Assembly (NCBI GenBank): GCA_965153455.1
Contig: OZ234495.1
Span: forward strand, 4,092,001 to 4,156,000
DNA: 64,000 nucleotides
Direction: 5' to 3'
Source of the DNA: Sphagnum compactum
Lineage: Eukaryota; Bryophyta; Sphagnopsida; Sphagnales
How positions within the stretch are numbered: the stretch's first letter is position 1; each line of letters begins with the position of its first letter. The position numbers and the translations under genes are program-made. Below are positions 13,593-24,480 of the stretch, piece after piece. Under the pieces are notes generated by a model. That model worked only from the letters and a program-made list of their open reading frames with translations. It had not been told where the DNA came from and ran no database searches.

Positions 13593-15340
13593 GTAAAGTT
13601 GGAAATTAAGTTGGGAATTGAATGTTGGTTAATTCTTGTGCAAATCAATGTTGGGGTTTTATACTAAAGTTGTCAATCAAAGGGCAAAGCTATGTGTTTT
13701 TTTTTTTTTCGTTTTTTCTAGTTGCCAAATTTCTGTACTGGGGGGTTCTAGATGTTTGCCACAAAAAATGTGAAGGATGCTTAATTAATTCTACTTTCAT
13801 ATCCCTTCTTATGGATGATCACCACTTCAGCTACATCACAAAAAATGAAGAACCCTTAGTCTGGAACCCAATGGAAAAATGGTGTTTGGTGTTTGGAACT
13901 TACCATCCATCATCCCTCATAGTTCTCTTTCTGGCTATTGGTTCACTCTTCCCCCCACAAACACCTCCCTCCCTAACCAATTCAAAATTTGAACCATAGT
14001 TATATCTGGACACATAGCCACAACCCCATTTTATCATTGAAGGTTTTATAACTGTGTTGTGGGAATTTAATTCTGTGGTTTAAAGTTAGATTTGTGAGAG
14101 TTTTTCAACTTCAATGCTCTGCCAATATGGGTTTTAATGAACATATCCATGGGAGCTAAACCAAGGCATATGAGGATGACCTCATCATGTAATGGCACTT
14201 CTATGGCAAGATCAAACAAAAAAATTCAATTAGAAATGACCTAACCACACCTAACCTGTGTTAGGTAGGGATGGCACAAAATCACCAGAAATGACACAAA
14301 ACTGTGTAACAGGCCTAACCAGTGGCCATTCTGCCACGTAATTGGCCACTTAGGAAAGATTCTACCACATGGCGGTCAGGTTTTCGTAGCGGGTATCATA
14401 TGTCCATAATAGGTGTTTTTTTCATTTCGAGAACGGGGCGTGAAACTCGTTAAGGTTCTTTGAAGAACAAGTGAGAACCGGCCGACGACACCGGTCTGGA
14501 GTTCTTTTTTGCATGTAAGAAAATGCGAAGCCAAAGTGATGACTTAGGAGGAAATGCAGCAACAAAAAAGGGGAAAAGACAAAAGACATTCCTTATGGGA
14601 GAGTGGGCACCAGTTTCTGACAACATTCTGGAACAGTCACTCACTCTCTCACGCCTGAAAAAAGCTATTTAAGGCGCTCCTTGCTTCACGCTGACGCTCG
14701 TAACACTTTCAACCGATGGAATGTTTTTGCATTTAAGGCCAGAGAACATGGGGGGGGGGGGCATCGATGCAAGCAAAACCAAAGCTGAAGAATCGGATCT
14801 CCAACGGCAGGGAGGCTGGCCGCTGGAGCCTGAGATGAAGAGAGGGAAGGAGAGCAGAAGAAGAAGAAGAGAGAAGGACTCGCGAGTTGCCAGAACTGAT
14901 TTGCAGCTAAATTAAAAGTCTCTGAAGAATAGCAAACGCCAAGCATACAGGGTTGTGCCATATCTCGACTCAATGTCACTCTGTTTTATGAATTTCTGCT
15001 AATAAGGGTTATGCCATATCTCCAGATCCTGCACAAAACAATTTTCAAAATAATTTAGCCGAACTTTTTTTGATATTTTTCCGTTTGTTTGTTTGTATGG
15101 GGTGGTGAGTAGATGAGAGAGAAATTAAGAGAAATAATTTCTAGCCAAACTGGGTCCGGGTTGTCACAGGGGGTGGGAGCCATCATTGTGGCCAGCCAGC
15201 AGTTTGCTGCCCTCAAGAATTTCCAAACTTGCTGTATGTAAGTAAGTAATGGGCTTAATAAGTTGTTGTTGACGGCGTCCATGGTCGATGATGCTAGATC
15301 ATCATTTCCTGTCAAGTAAAAAAAAAACCTGACCTACTTT
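13593..15340. other. Intergenic DNA, GC-richer from 14.3 kb, possible fossil promoter
   Basis: Base composition rises after 14.3 kb. At 14,665-14,672 'ctatttaaggcg' is a TATA-like site, followed by an open frame at 14,721-14,915 (64 codons, Arg/Glu-rich) that runs over a G11 tract at about 14,751. I cannot connect it to further exons and do not call a gene. At about 15,338-15,350 'ttttcgtgtagtg' reads in reverse as CACTACACGAAAA, a CACTA-like terminus without a visible partner. Confidence 0.4.
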
Positions 15341-15550
15341 TCGTGTAGTGTATTTAGACAACGATTGTCAGGCGAAAGAACTCGGTCACCATCTGCCAGG
15401 ATCTTCCATTTTGGAAGAAATCTTCCTCAATGGAAGCACACGTCCTCTGAAAATTAGGGCAGGTTGGTTTTGACGAAAGAGATCTAAGGGTAAGGCCCTT
15501 GGCCCAGGTTTAGGGTTTAGGACCCTTGGCCCAACGGCAACAACAGCAAC

Positions 15551-15641
15551 TAATTGTGTCCAATAACAGGCTCAAGCAGCTCGATTATGTCCAGCAACCA
15601 GCTTGAGCAGCCCGATTATGTCTGGGAATCGGCTTGAGCAT
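15551..15641. repeat. 31-bp tandem repeat, 3 copies
   Basis: 'ggctcaagcag', 'agcttgagcag' and 'ggcttgagca' begin at about 15,569, 15,600 and 15,631, each followed or preceded by 'gattatgtc(c/t)'. Three diverged 31-bp units, non-coding. Confidence 0.6.
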
Positions 15642-16194
15642 TGGGGTTACTGCATATAATCTCACCACTCATGGGGCTTGATTTTTATGCTGTAACCCTA
15701 GTAAGTCCATATTATGTACATGGTAATAGTATAGTAGTAGCTCTTAGAAGATGTGTTAGCATGATGGCCATGAGATGCTGAACCAAATCTGCAAAGCTCG
15801 GTGCATGTCGAAGGGATAAGGAAGGCCGCATGAGAACAGGGATTGTTTCATGATTTCAAACTGAAGTCCAAGATTTGTTGTTGTCTTGTTGGCCAATGTG
15901 CTAGTGGGGCATGTGGAGATGGTGCAGATATTGTTTTACTATATCAAGTTTGCTTCCATGTCGATGGAAGAAGTATCTTATATATAAATTCACTACGTCC
16001 CTGACGGAGCTCGGGTTTCAGGCCGACCGGGCCCGGCGCTAATCGGAGGGCGGAATTTCCTGTTCCCAGTCTGTGGGCAAAGCTATTGGAGGAAATTAGG
16101 TTATGACATTCTAGCGCGGAACGGAGACCCGGGATAGCCGACGTCAAGAACGGGGTGCCGGGCCGGGTCCGGTCCGGACTGTGTGTGACGGAGC
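15642..16194. other. GC-rich spacer before the foldback
   Basis: A GC-rich block at about 15,990-16,194 contains 'gacggagctcgg' twice (start and end of the block, about 185 bp apart). It resembles a fragment of a retroelement end, but no matching partner is seen. Confidence 0.35.
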
Positions 16195-16790
16195 TCGGCA
16201 ACTTTTGCTCCAGAGAACACCCACTGAGGGAAGTTATCAGCAGTGACTTTTCGGAAAGTTTTTGGTATGGTCGTTGCTGATTTTGGGTACTGTAGCTGTG
16301 CAAGATTACAGTCACTTGTTGCGTGCGTGCGTCTGTCGAGGTGCCAATTTCGAGGAGACAAAAACCCAGATCTCGTCTGTTCGTCTGTCAATGTCCTGAA
16401 ACCCAGATCCCGTCTGTCTATCGAGGTCATGAAACCCAGATCCCGTCTGTCCGTCTGTCGAGGTCCTAAAACACAGATCCCAAATTGTAAAAGTAAAATA
16501 ACCGCCCAAAAACTTGCATGGCTCCTCTTTTCCGGGTTTTCGTGAAACCCGGCAGTTCTGTGAGGTTTTTTTGAAATAACCAGAACCGGCAGCGGTTTTT
16601 TGATTCTGAATTTTTTTTTCAAATACCCGGAACTTGTGATTCTTTGACGCATCCGCCGGAACCGTCTTGCCCGGGAGAGGCATGCTCCTGGTTTAAAGAA
16701 TCCGAGGGACTTCACAGTGTCCGAAGGTCACGAGTACCCGTTAATTGTTTCAACCAATTAATAACTCTTGTTGTTGTTCTGTCTGTGTAC

Positions 16791-16798
16791 TATATAAG
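16791..16798 (+). promoter_or_regulatory. TATA box in block B of the foldback
   Basis: TATATAAG in a promoter-like setting, read rightward into A'-D'-C'-A. The mirror copy sits at 17,633-17,640. Any RNA started about 30 bp downstream would contain both A' and A and could fold into a long hairpin. That it is used is inference. Confidence 0.45.
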
Positions 16799-17632
16799 CA
16801 GTGTTGGGCGGGTATTTGATATGTTGAATAACCTCCACGTCTGGGTATTTGTAAAATGGGAATTAAAAGAATTAAAACTCGGAGTCAAATAATCACAAGT
16901 TCCGGGTATTTGAAAAAAATTCAGAATCAAAGAACTGTTGCTGGTTCTGGTTATTTCAAAAAAACCTCACAGAACTGCCGGGTTTCACGAAAACCCGGAA
17001 AAGAGGAGCCAGGCAGGCTTTTGGGCGGTTATTTTATTTTTACAATTTGGGATCTGTGTTTTAGGACCTCGACAGACGGACAGACGGGATCTGGGTTTCA
17101 GAACCTCGACAGACAGATAGACGGGATCTGAGTTTCAAGACATTGACAGACGGACAGACGGGATCTGGGTTTTTGTCTCCTCGAATTGGTACTTCAAAAT
17201 TGGCCCCTCAAATTGGCACCTCGACAGACGCACAGACAGACCCGAGAGACGTTCTGTAATCTTGCACAGCTACAGTACCCAAAATCAGCAACGACCATAC
17301 CAAAAACTTTCCGAAAAGTGACTGCTGATAACTTCCCTCAGTGGGTGTTCTCTGGAGCAAAAGTTGCCGAAACACAAATCCCAAATTGTAAAAGTAAAAT
17401 AACCGCCCAAAAACCTGCCTGGCTCCTCTTTTCCGCGTTTTCGTGAAACCCGGCAATTCTATGAGGTTTTTTTGAAATAACCAGAACCGGCAGCGATTCT
17501 TTGATTCTGAATTTTTTTCAAATACCCGGAACTTGTGATTCTTTGACTCCGAGTTTTAATTCTTTTAATTCTCATTTTACAAATACCTAGACGTGGAGGT
17601 TATTCAACATATCAAATACCCGCCCAACACTG

Positions 17633-17640
17633 CTTATATA
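17633..17640 (-). promoter_or_regulatory. TATA box in block B' of the foldback, facing the first
   Basis: Reverse complement TATATAAG, read leftward. With the site at 16,791 it makes two convergent promoters about 840 bp apart across the inverted repeat. Expression is not demonstrated. Confidence 0.45.
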
Positions 17641-17783
17641 GTACACAGACAGAACAACAACAAGAGTTATTAATTGGTTGAAACAATTAACGGGTACCCA
17701 CTAGTAATTATGATGACATTAGGGTTAAGTGCGGTTCAGACCAAACTTGTCAATGAGAGGCATACAATATTTGTTGTGATACA

Positions 17784-17848
17784 TCTATGTATGTGTGTAT
17801 GTATGTATGTATGTCTATATGTATATATACATATGTTTGTTTGTTTGG
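17784..17848. repeat. Microsatellite (TATG)n / (TA)n / (TTTG)n
   Basis: Compound simple repeat of TATG units, then TATA, then GTTT units. Confidence 0.8.
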
Positions 17849-18467
17849 ATTAGATGCTCTGTAATAACCCACATGACTCCCACCAAATACATGAGCTAGT
17901 ACCGGGAACCTCCCCATCCGGAGAAGGCGTTACACCACCCAAAAACCCAACCGATACCCACCAAAATTTATTTCTAGGAGGCGATATTACGACAAATAAA
18001 ACTGTCTATTCATTTCTGGCCATAACACTAAAAAAATTGCGTCGGATTAATACTTGTTACTGAAAAGAAATTATTTACGGTTACAAATCCACCCATAATT
18101 TGGAGATATTATGTCCCATTAATTACTTGTTACTGAAAGTTAAAATCGTAAAAATTCCCGTGATACCAGGTGGGTACCCAACAGGCATTTAAAAAACATA
18201 ATGTTCACCTCCTTTGGCATTATGTTTTTTGTAAAGCTCATTGGCCTATTATGCTATGTAACGCTCCCTCCAACTACACTTTTTTTTTTTAAATTGCACA
18301 TATTTTTGCACGTAGTGTATAAGGTCCAAAGGGCATTGAACATAAAGGACCTACCAAATTATTATTTTTACGGAAAAGATTATCCAAGAAATCACAAGGC
18401 ATCGGATCATCGACAAGACTAAAAAAACATTGATCCCTGCAAGAAAACGAGAGATACGTTCCAAAAA

Positions 18468-18815
18468 AAAAAACAAGTGGTGTGTCACATTGTGGCTTAG
18501 CCATTTACATTAAAAAGTATCTTAAGGCAAAAGAAGAATTAGGGAAACTCAAATATTTCACCATGCAAAAATATACATAATCTTCGAAAAAATCCACTAA
18601 TAGAAACCAAAATCCTTCAAGATATGAGAACTCTATAACTAATTGCAAGTTTTAACACACGGCAAAATATCATCTTTCAAAAATCCTTATATACAAATAG
18701 ACCTATTATTATTACCTAGGGGCCAAAATCCCTTAAGCTACTATAATACTCTGTATAATGAATCTAAACACAATATCGTTGCCTTGATAGGCAAGACCAA
18801 CAAAAGATGTTTATT
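18468..18815 (+). repeat. Dispersed repeat B, copy 2
   Basis: Reverse-complement partner of 13,245-13,592. It runs from 'acaagtggtgtgtcac' through 'atttacattaaaaagtatc' and 'caccatgcaaaaatata' to 'ccttgataggcaagacc'. Some micro-insertions separate the two copies. Together they flank 13.6-18.5 kb as long inverted arms, but the isolated third copy at 58.7 kb argues for a short independent element. Confidence 0.65.
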
Positions 18816-19080
18816 TCCCTATGAAAGAATTGTTGCCCTTCTTCTTGAAAACAAAAGGCCCTGGCATTTCTCAAAGGTCAAAATTCCACTTTGGAATGTG
18901 CCATCCAAATAGTCCTGTGCTATTATGTAGTAGGCCTGTGCGCCATGCGGCCGCATAGATCTCATGGTTTTCTTCAAAACGACGCGCTGTTGTTGCAGGA
19001 AGCAAGCCGATATGGAGGTCATTACCATCCTCCAAGCTGCCCGCGGCACTGCCCGTGACGGACCTTCCCCTCTTGCTTGC

Positions 19081-19087
19081 TATATAG
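19081..19087 (+). promoter_or_regulatory. TATA box of the AP2-domain gene
   Basis: TATATAG within a locally GC-rich stretch, followed about 30 bp later by a CT-rich tract (TCTCTC, about 19,139-19,174) typical of plant 5' leaders. It lies about 600 bp upstream of the first coding ATG. Confidence 0.5.
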
Positions 19088-19111
19088 TCCGCCTTCCGCT
19101 CCCCACTTTTC

Positions 19112-19680
19112 CTCACAATCTTCTTCACCCTCTTTTCCTCTTTCTCTCTCTGTCTCTGTCTCTATCTCTCTCCATACGCTCTTCACGCTTTCACCAGTGT
19201 AATTCTGTTGTCGCCTAGTGCATTTTCGCATGAGTGAGTCGATCGTATGTGGTTTGTTTGAGATGCGGATGTCCGCATGGAGGGTGGTAAACGGCTACTT
19301 TCTGAAGTCACCAGCTTGTTGATCGCTGGAGATTTCTTGTTTCTCCAAAGCTGTCAAGGTTCTGTTTCCAAAGAAACTGTGAGGAGGTGTAGACAGTCGC
19401 GCGCACAGTTGTGCTAACCTCCCGGGTCGCTCATCTCTGTTTATGGCTTCACCTGCAGGTGGAAGCTGAATCCGCTTGTCTCGGAAGTCAAGCCATCTCG
19501 GTATCAGGTTGCAGAGGAAGGTAACCTCCAAATAGCTGTTAGCTGTCTGTCTTTCCTACATTACAGAAGCCTGCATGTGCATCCTTCTGCGCAAAGCTCT
19601 CTCTTGTATAACTACAAACAACAAAACAAAAGAATCCATGTAGTTATGTGACTTGATGTTGGAAAACACATGCAGTTAAG
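19112..19680 (+). other. 5' leader of the AP2-domain gene, probably with one intron
   Basis: Between the TATA box and the coding start there is a pyrimidine-rich leader. A good donor (AAG|GTAACC, 19,520/19,521) and an acceptor (ACATGCAG|TTAAG, 19,675/19,676) suggest a 155-bp leader intron that ends five bases before the ATG. Several short upstream ATG frames lie in the leader and could affect translation. The splice calls are inferred. Confidence 0.4.
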
Positions 19681-22600
19681 ATGAAGATGTCCAAGAAGAT
19701 GTCACGAGACCAACGGATAGCAACAAGCGCACTGATGGAGCTATCTGCACGTCCAACGGTACTCGCGATCAAGTCTGGACCACAACGGAGAGCACCAAAA
19801 GCACAAGCGCTAGCTGTCGCACCAAACACAGTAGCCCCAGCAGCGGCTGCTATCGGCAACGTTGTGAAGACAAAGTACAGGCATATCCATTTTTATAAAG
19901 ACTCAGGGCAGTTTGGGACTTGGTCCAGGTAAGAATCTACTAGTCAAGGCTACTAGTGTTTTCTAGATCTACATGCAAGACCATTAAATGTTCAGCTGTG
20001 CTGATCGGTGTGCTGATCAGAGTCTCTGACGACTTCCTTCCTGGGTAACACCACCTAGATGTATAGCAACTGGTATTTAGATCACTAGTCTTGCTTGAAT
20101 AGAAACACAAAACGTTAGGATTAAAATCTCCGACTTGATCAAATGCATAAATATACAACATGCAAGTCATTATTCATATAAAGACTGATCATTCATGAAC
20201 TGGGTATTACAGCACCTGGGTTCAAAATTTGACATGGTTTATATATATATGATGATGATCTATTCAAACAGTGAGGCTTAATTTTGTGTTTGTTTTGCAG
20301 GCCATACAAAGGATGCCCACAGAAGCGGGTCTATATAGGTATATACGTTCATGAGTCACCATGTGACCATTTGTTGACCATCTGTTATGTTACAGTAGCA
20401 TGCATATAGAAATTGACCTTTAATTAGTAATTGTGGTACTCATCAAATGTAGATGACGCCAGTACATCTGGTCAATGGTTTCTGAAACTTGTTCATTTGT
20501 TTGTTCACTTGCAGGATCCTTCAGGAGTATGTATCTCTCCAAAAGGTAATTATTAGTTGTTTATCTCCCCAAACTCCTCATGAATAATAAGCTGGTTTAC
20601 TGTAGATACTTGAAGAATATATATAGAACTTAGTGATGTTGCATTGCAAGCACTTAGCACCTTGTGCTTCCCTAGCTTATACACCTTGTCTGGTTGCTAA
20701 AGTATAAGCCTGTTTTATGAGGTGAATCAGGGCCCAAGATAGGGCTTACCTGAAGTACAAGTTGGACACCAAGATACAGCTTCACTTCAAAGAAAGTGAC
20801 TATGCCTTGGACGAAGAACTGGTAAGCTTCAAGTACCATGTAAAAGAATTGGATTGATGTTAGCATGGTCATCATGCATCTTGATTGATCAGCCATACGG
20901 AAGCTTTGCATTGATATGAGCCTTGAACACTCCCTTCTAAATGATTCTAAATGATTCCTGTGTCACCTGCATGTATGCATGCAGAGAAATACAATGAACG
21001 ACCTTGATTTTGTCAAGCTTCTGAGAGCTGAAAGCCGAGACTGCTACAAGCTGGCAGCTGAACCATCAAAATGTAGATAGCTTTTCCCAATTTTGGACGT
21101 ACAGATCAATAGCATAAATTGTCATTCTTTTACACCTTCGAACTAATAACAGAACCTGACTAGAACTTCAACCAAATTTCTCTGTGCTTGAGGCCTCCCT
21201 TTGAGCTAAAACTTGACTAATAACCTCTTGCGTCCATCTTAATACACATTGGCATTTGCAGATTATGAAGATGGTGAATGATTTTAGCTGCATGAGCTGC
21301 AGTGACTAATCTCTACATGCATCATTAATCTCTGGTCTCTAATTTGCCCGCAGGCCTGCAATCATACTACAAGCCTCCAAGTGAAGATGAGGAGACTCAA
21401 GTGCTTGTGGGATCATTCTCCAAATCGACTCCTGAGACCAAGTACAGATCTAGTCCTATTTTCCCTTGATATGAGCTGATGAATGCTATAGACATTTAAA
21501 TCAATGCCTTTTCTAAACAGCAGAACTTGATGATATGGGCCAAATGCTCAATTAGAATGTACTGCTGTGGTTTTACATGCCATCTTGGTTTCCTCTTCTT
21601 TTGAGAGGAAAGAAAAAGCTTGGACACTACATGAAGAAACTTGCAGAATGATTAAATGAGTGACATAGGTGTAATTAAGAACTAGTTTAAACTCACTATA
21701 ATGCATGTTGTAGAGGTGCAGCTACAAGTGATCAATTGTCTTGATTTGTAATTATGGGCTTGTAGATGCTTAATTGGATGTTTAGTAGAAGTCATTTGAT
21801 CTGCACTATCATGGATTTCTGATGTTGTGCATTCTAGAGCATCTTCTTCTACCGCTATTGAGGAACCTGAAAAAGTCTCACGGCCAAAGAGGCGGGCGAA
21901 GACACTCTGCTCTGAAGTAATTCGCAAAGTTTGCAGCAAGAAGCCCAGGAGCTCTGAAGTAATTCACAAAGTTTGCAGCAAGAAGCCCATGGGGGCTAAG
22001 AAAGTCTGCTCCCCTGTACGTAGCAAAGTTTGCAGCAAGAAGCCACTGGGGGCTAAGACACGCTGCTCCAAAGTACTTAGGAAAGTATGCAGCAAGCAGC
22101 TACAGGGACCGAGGTAATTTATTACCCAGCTCCAGGACATGATCCTAGACTAATTTTTTTGTTTAATAGACGTTCAATCCATTCCTCATGGAATCCAGAG
22201 TGCCAAATTGTGTCAAAAATTTGGTCTAAGAATTGGTCTTATTAACTTCCTGTTGGTGGGTGGCATCTGCTGCAACTCAAATGCAGCAAGCATGAAATCC
22301 GCTTGGCATTTGAGGCTTCATTAAAGTCTATGGAGACTGCACCACCGAGCTTGGCACCAAACGCAGTGGCAGACATGTTCCTGGACCATGTCTCCATAGT
22401 GCGCAAACAGAGAAGCCCCAGAAAATCAGCTTTCTGGAAGACGATCAATGCTCGCAGTATTACAACAGCTGGAGCAGAAGGGAGTCATGCTGTAGCAACT
22501 GCAGTAGCAACTGAAATTCTATCTGCAATACTATCTGCAATTCCAATTTCAAAATGCGAAAGGTAATAATTAAGCTGTAATTCCTCATGAAATTACTACT

Positions 22601-22887
22601 GTTGTTTGTTGATTCAAATATGATCTACTAGCTAGCTACAGCCATTATTATACGATTGCTAGCAATTTTGTGAATGAATTTTACAAGCTCAAATTTGCTT
22701 GGACCTTTTGTTTTTTCTTTGCAGATCCAATGTCATGCAGTTGGACAACTCCTTGGATATGGAGAAAGACCAGCAGCAGCAGCAGCTGGAGGTGAACAAT
22801 GAGTATTCCCACTACTCCATTGAAGTCAAGAATCGCGATGATAGACATTCCTTGCAAAAAGAGAACAACATTCAGACAGAGGTTTGA
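19681..22887 (+). CDS. AP2-domain protein with basic KVCSKKP repeats (10 exons)
   Basis: Probable nuclear DNA-binding protein of 436 residues. Exons join in frame with GT-AG introns: 19681-19928, 20301-20338, 20515-20545, 20731-20821, 20985-21072, 21262-21273, 21354-21441, 21838-22113, 22287-22562, 22725-22887. Residues about 65-130 form one AP2 domain: YRHI at the start, KRVYIGSF in the middle, then RAQDRAYLKYK, which aligns with the conserved RAYDRAALKYR of AP2 helices, followed by a SDY like that after AP2-type domains. The N-terminus is Ala-rich and basic. Residues 214-220 (RPKRRAK) look like a nuclear signal. KVCSK(K/Q)(P/L) recurs at 229, 243, 262 and 281. Residues 399-403 are Gln. The DNA-contacting strands are diverged from ERF and DREB consensus, so target specificity cannot be inferred. 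The ATG at 19,681 is the first one after the inferred leader acceptor. I do not recognise the C-terminal half. Confidence 0.75.
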
Positions 22888-23143
22888 GTAAGCTGTTTAT
22901 GTTAAAAGAAGCTTCTGCTTGGCTTTACAATTGCTGTGTGTTTCAGAACCTACTACTACTGCAGCTGCTGCTGCAGGATGCCTAATGTCATATATCTACC
23001 AGTACCCACCAAGTCCTTACTTACAAGTGTGGTAGCCTGGTAGGTCACAAATAACTACAGAGATACACCAAGCCAAAGACCAAGCTAGACCAATCACCCA
23101 GTTGGTAATAAGTGGGGGACCTAATTTGAATTTTACATTTGCA

Positions 23144-23149
23144 AATAAA
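23144..23149 (+). terminator. Possible polyadenylation signal of the AP2-domain gene
   Basis: AATAAA about 260 bp after the stop codon, in AT-rich DNA. It is the first canonical signal noticed downstream; plant signals are loose, so support is modest. Confidence 0.3.
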
Positions 23150-24059
23150 AGACAATTAGCTTCTGGCTGCTGCACAATATATATTGTTGATTGAACTTCA
23201 CAACCAAAAAAATTTGGCTCCTTTTGACCAATAGATAAATTTTTTGGTTTAAAATGGACAGTGTTTATAAATTATAGCTGACTTGAGTGATTCAAGAATA
23301 AACACTAGTTTAGAGGAAGAAAGAATCACTAGCTAGCTTGCATGTGATTCAGTTCAATTTGTGAGAATTTTTTGGTTTAGTTTACATCATAGTTCAGAAA
23401 GCATGGATTACTGAATTTATAGTAGGTTTTGTAAGCTACTCATTGCTTGGACAATTTTCATCCTAAAAAGAGTAATTGGAGGAAATACTCAAAACCCACA
23501 ATCAATCCAACCAAGTTATTTCATTATGCCAAAACATGACATTTGTGATTAAACCGATACAACTACACATGACATTAACGAATTAAAAATGACATAAATA
23601 ACGAATTTGATTCAATTAAAAATAACATAAACAATTAACCTAATTGAAAAGGACTAAGTCATGAATCCCATATATTGGCATAGTATTTAAAATAGATCTG
23701 ACATCACAATTAGCCCAAAAAAAATAATCACCATCTACTGTAATTCAGAAAGATTGAGCTTCTTTTTAAGTGCAACATTGAAACCTATCACCATAAACTG
23801 CATTGATCAATGTTTGACAAGCCTGAACCTCAAGAAATGTGGGCAGCAAACTGCTCACATAGTTACTATAGAATTATTAATTTTTTATTTGTTGTTTATT
23901 GATTTGTGTGCATGTTTTGATGTATTGTGACTTTGTTTCTTGCAATAGTGTTAGGACATCAATATAATAATACAAGACTGAATTTTACAATCTAAAATTC
24001 AAACATTGTTAATATAGGTCAAATGTAACTTCAAATTCAAATTGCCCAATTATTTTTTA

Positions 24060-24218
24060 TTGCATATCGCAGTTGCATTGGAATGTGATTATGAATGAAC
24101 ACAATTTACTTTTTTATTGCATTTCATAATTGCATTGGAATGTGATTATGAATGAATACAATTTTTTCTTTATTGCTTATCATAATTGCATTGGAATGTG
24201 ATTACAAACGAATACAAT
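24060..24218. repeat. 56-57 bp tandem repeat, 3 copies
   Basis: 'gcattggaatgtgatta' begins at about 24,075, 24,132 and 24,188. Each copy is preceded by 'ttattgc(a/t)tatc' variants and followed by 'aatga(a/t)acaat' variants. Non-coding. Confidence 0.7.
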
Positions 24219-24440
24219 GTATCACTGTTATGTATCTCTTATCATATCTTCTCTCCGAACAAGAGAATGTGGGTTTTCTCACACATAAGCCAGGACTCAT
24301 AACACATGAGATAAACTTTGTGATTCATCCATTACAATGTACAATATATGATTTTTATTGTGGCATATATTACATTAACAGGACAATTTGTCATTAGGTA
24401 CAATGCACATGTTAACACAAATGTCTATCTTAAACCTCAA

Positions 24441-24480
24441 AAACTGAATTTGCTCTGGAATCCCTGAGCAAATTCAGTTT
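24441..24480. repeat. Perfect 15-bp stem hairpin
   Basis: Arms AAACTGAATTTGCTC (24,441-24,455) and GAGCAAATTCAGTTT (24,466-24,480) are exact reverse complements around a 10-nt loop. There is no U-run after it, and its role is unknown. Confidence 0.75.

Larger units (their letters stand above)
16195..17697. repeat. Nested foldback element (two overlapping large inverted repeats)
   Basis: The block order is C-D-A-spacer-B-A'-D'-C'-A-B', where a prime marks the reverse complement. C is 16,195-16,310 and C' is 17,254-17,370. A occurs forward at about 16,480-16,648 and 17,371-17,545, and inverted at 16,883-17,060. B is 16,734-16,882 and B' is 17,546-17,697. This gives one inverted repeat with arms 16,195-16,648 / 16,883-17,370, and a second with arms 16,734-17,060 / 17,371-17,697. 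The D blocks carry a 37-39 bp repeat containing 'cagacgggatctgggttt'. Open frames through the region encode the repeat (QTDRRDLGF-like) on both strands, so I do not call them genes. The outer ends of the second palindrome are GTACCCGTTAATTG and its complement. I could not find a clear target-site duplication. Confidence 0.85.

Noticed and set aside
13622-13999. 125-codon plus-strand frame
   Set aside because: Contains a poly-Phe run from a T tract and no recognisable motif; adjoins repeat B.
16101-16715. 204-codon minus-strand open frame
   Set aside because: Runs through the foldback arms and their 37-39 bp repeat, with competing open frames on both strands; no domain.
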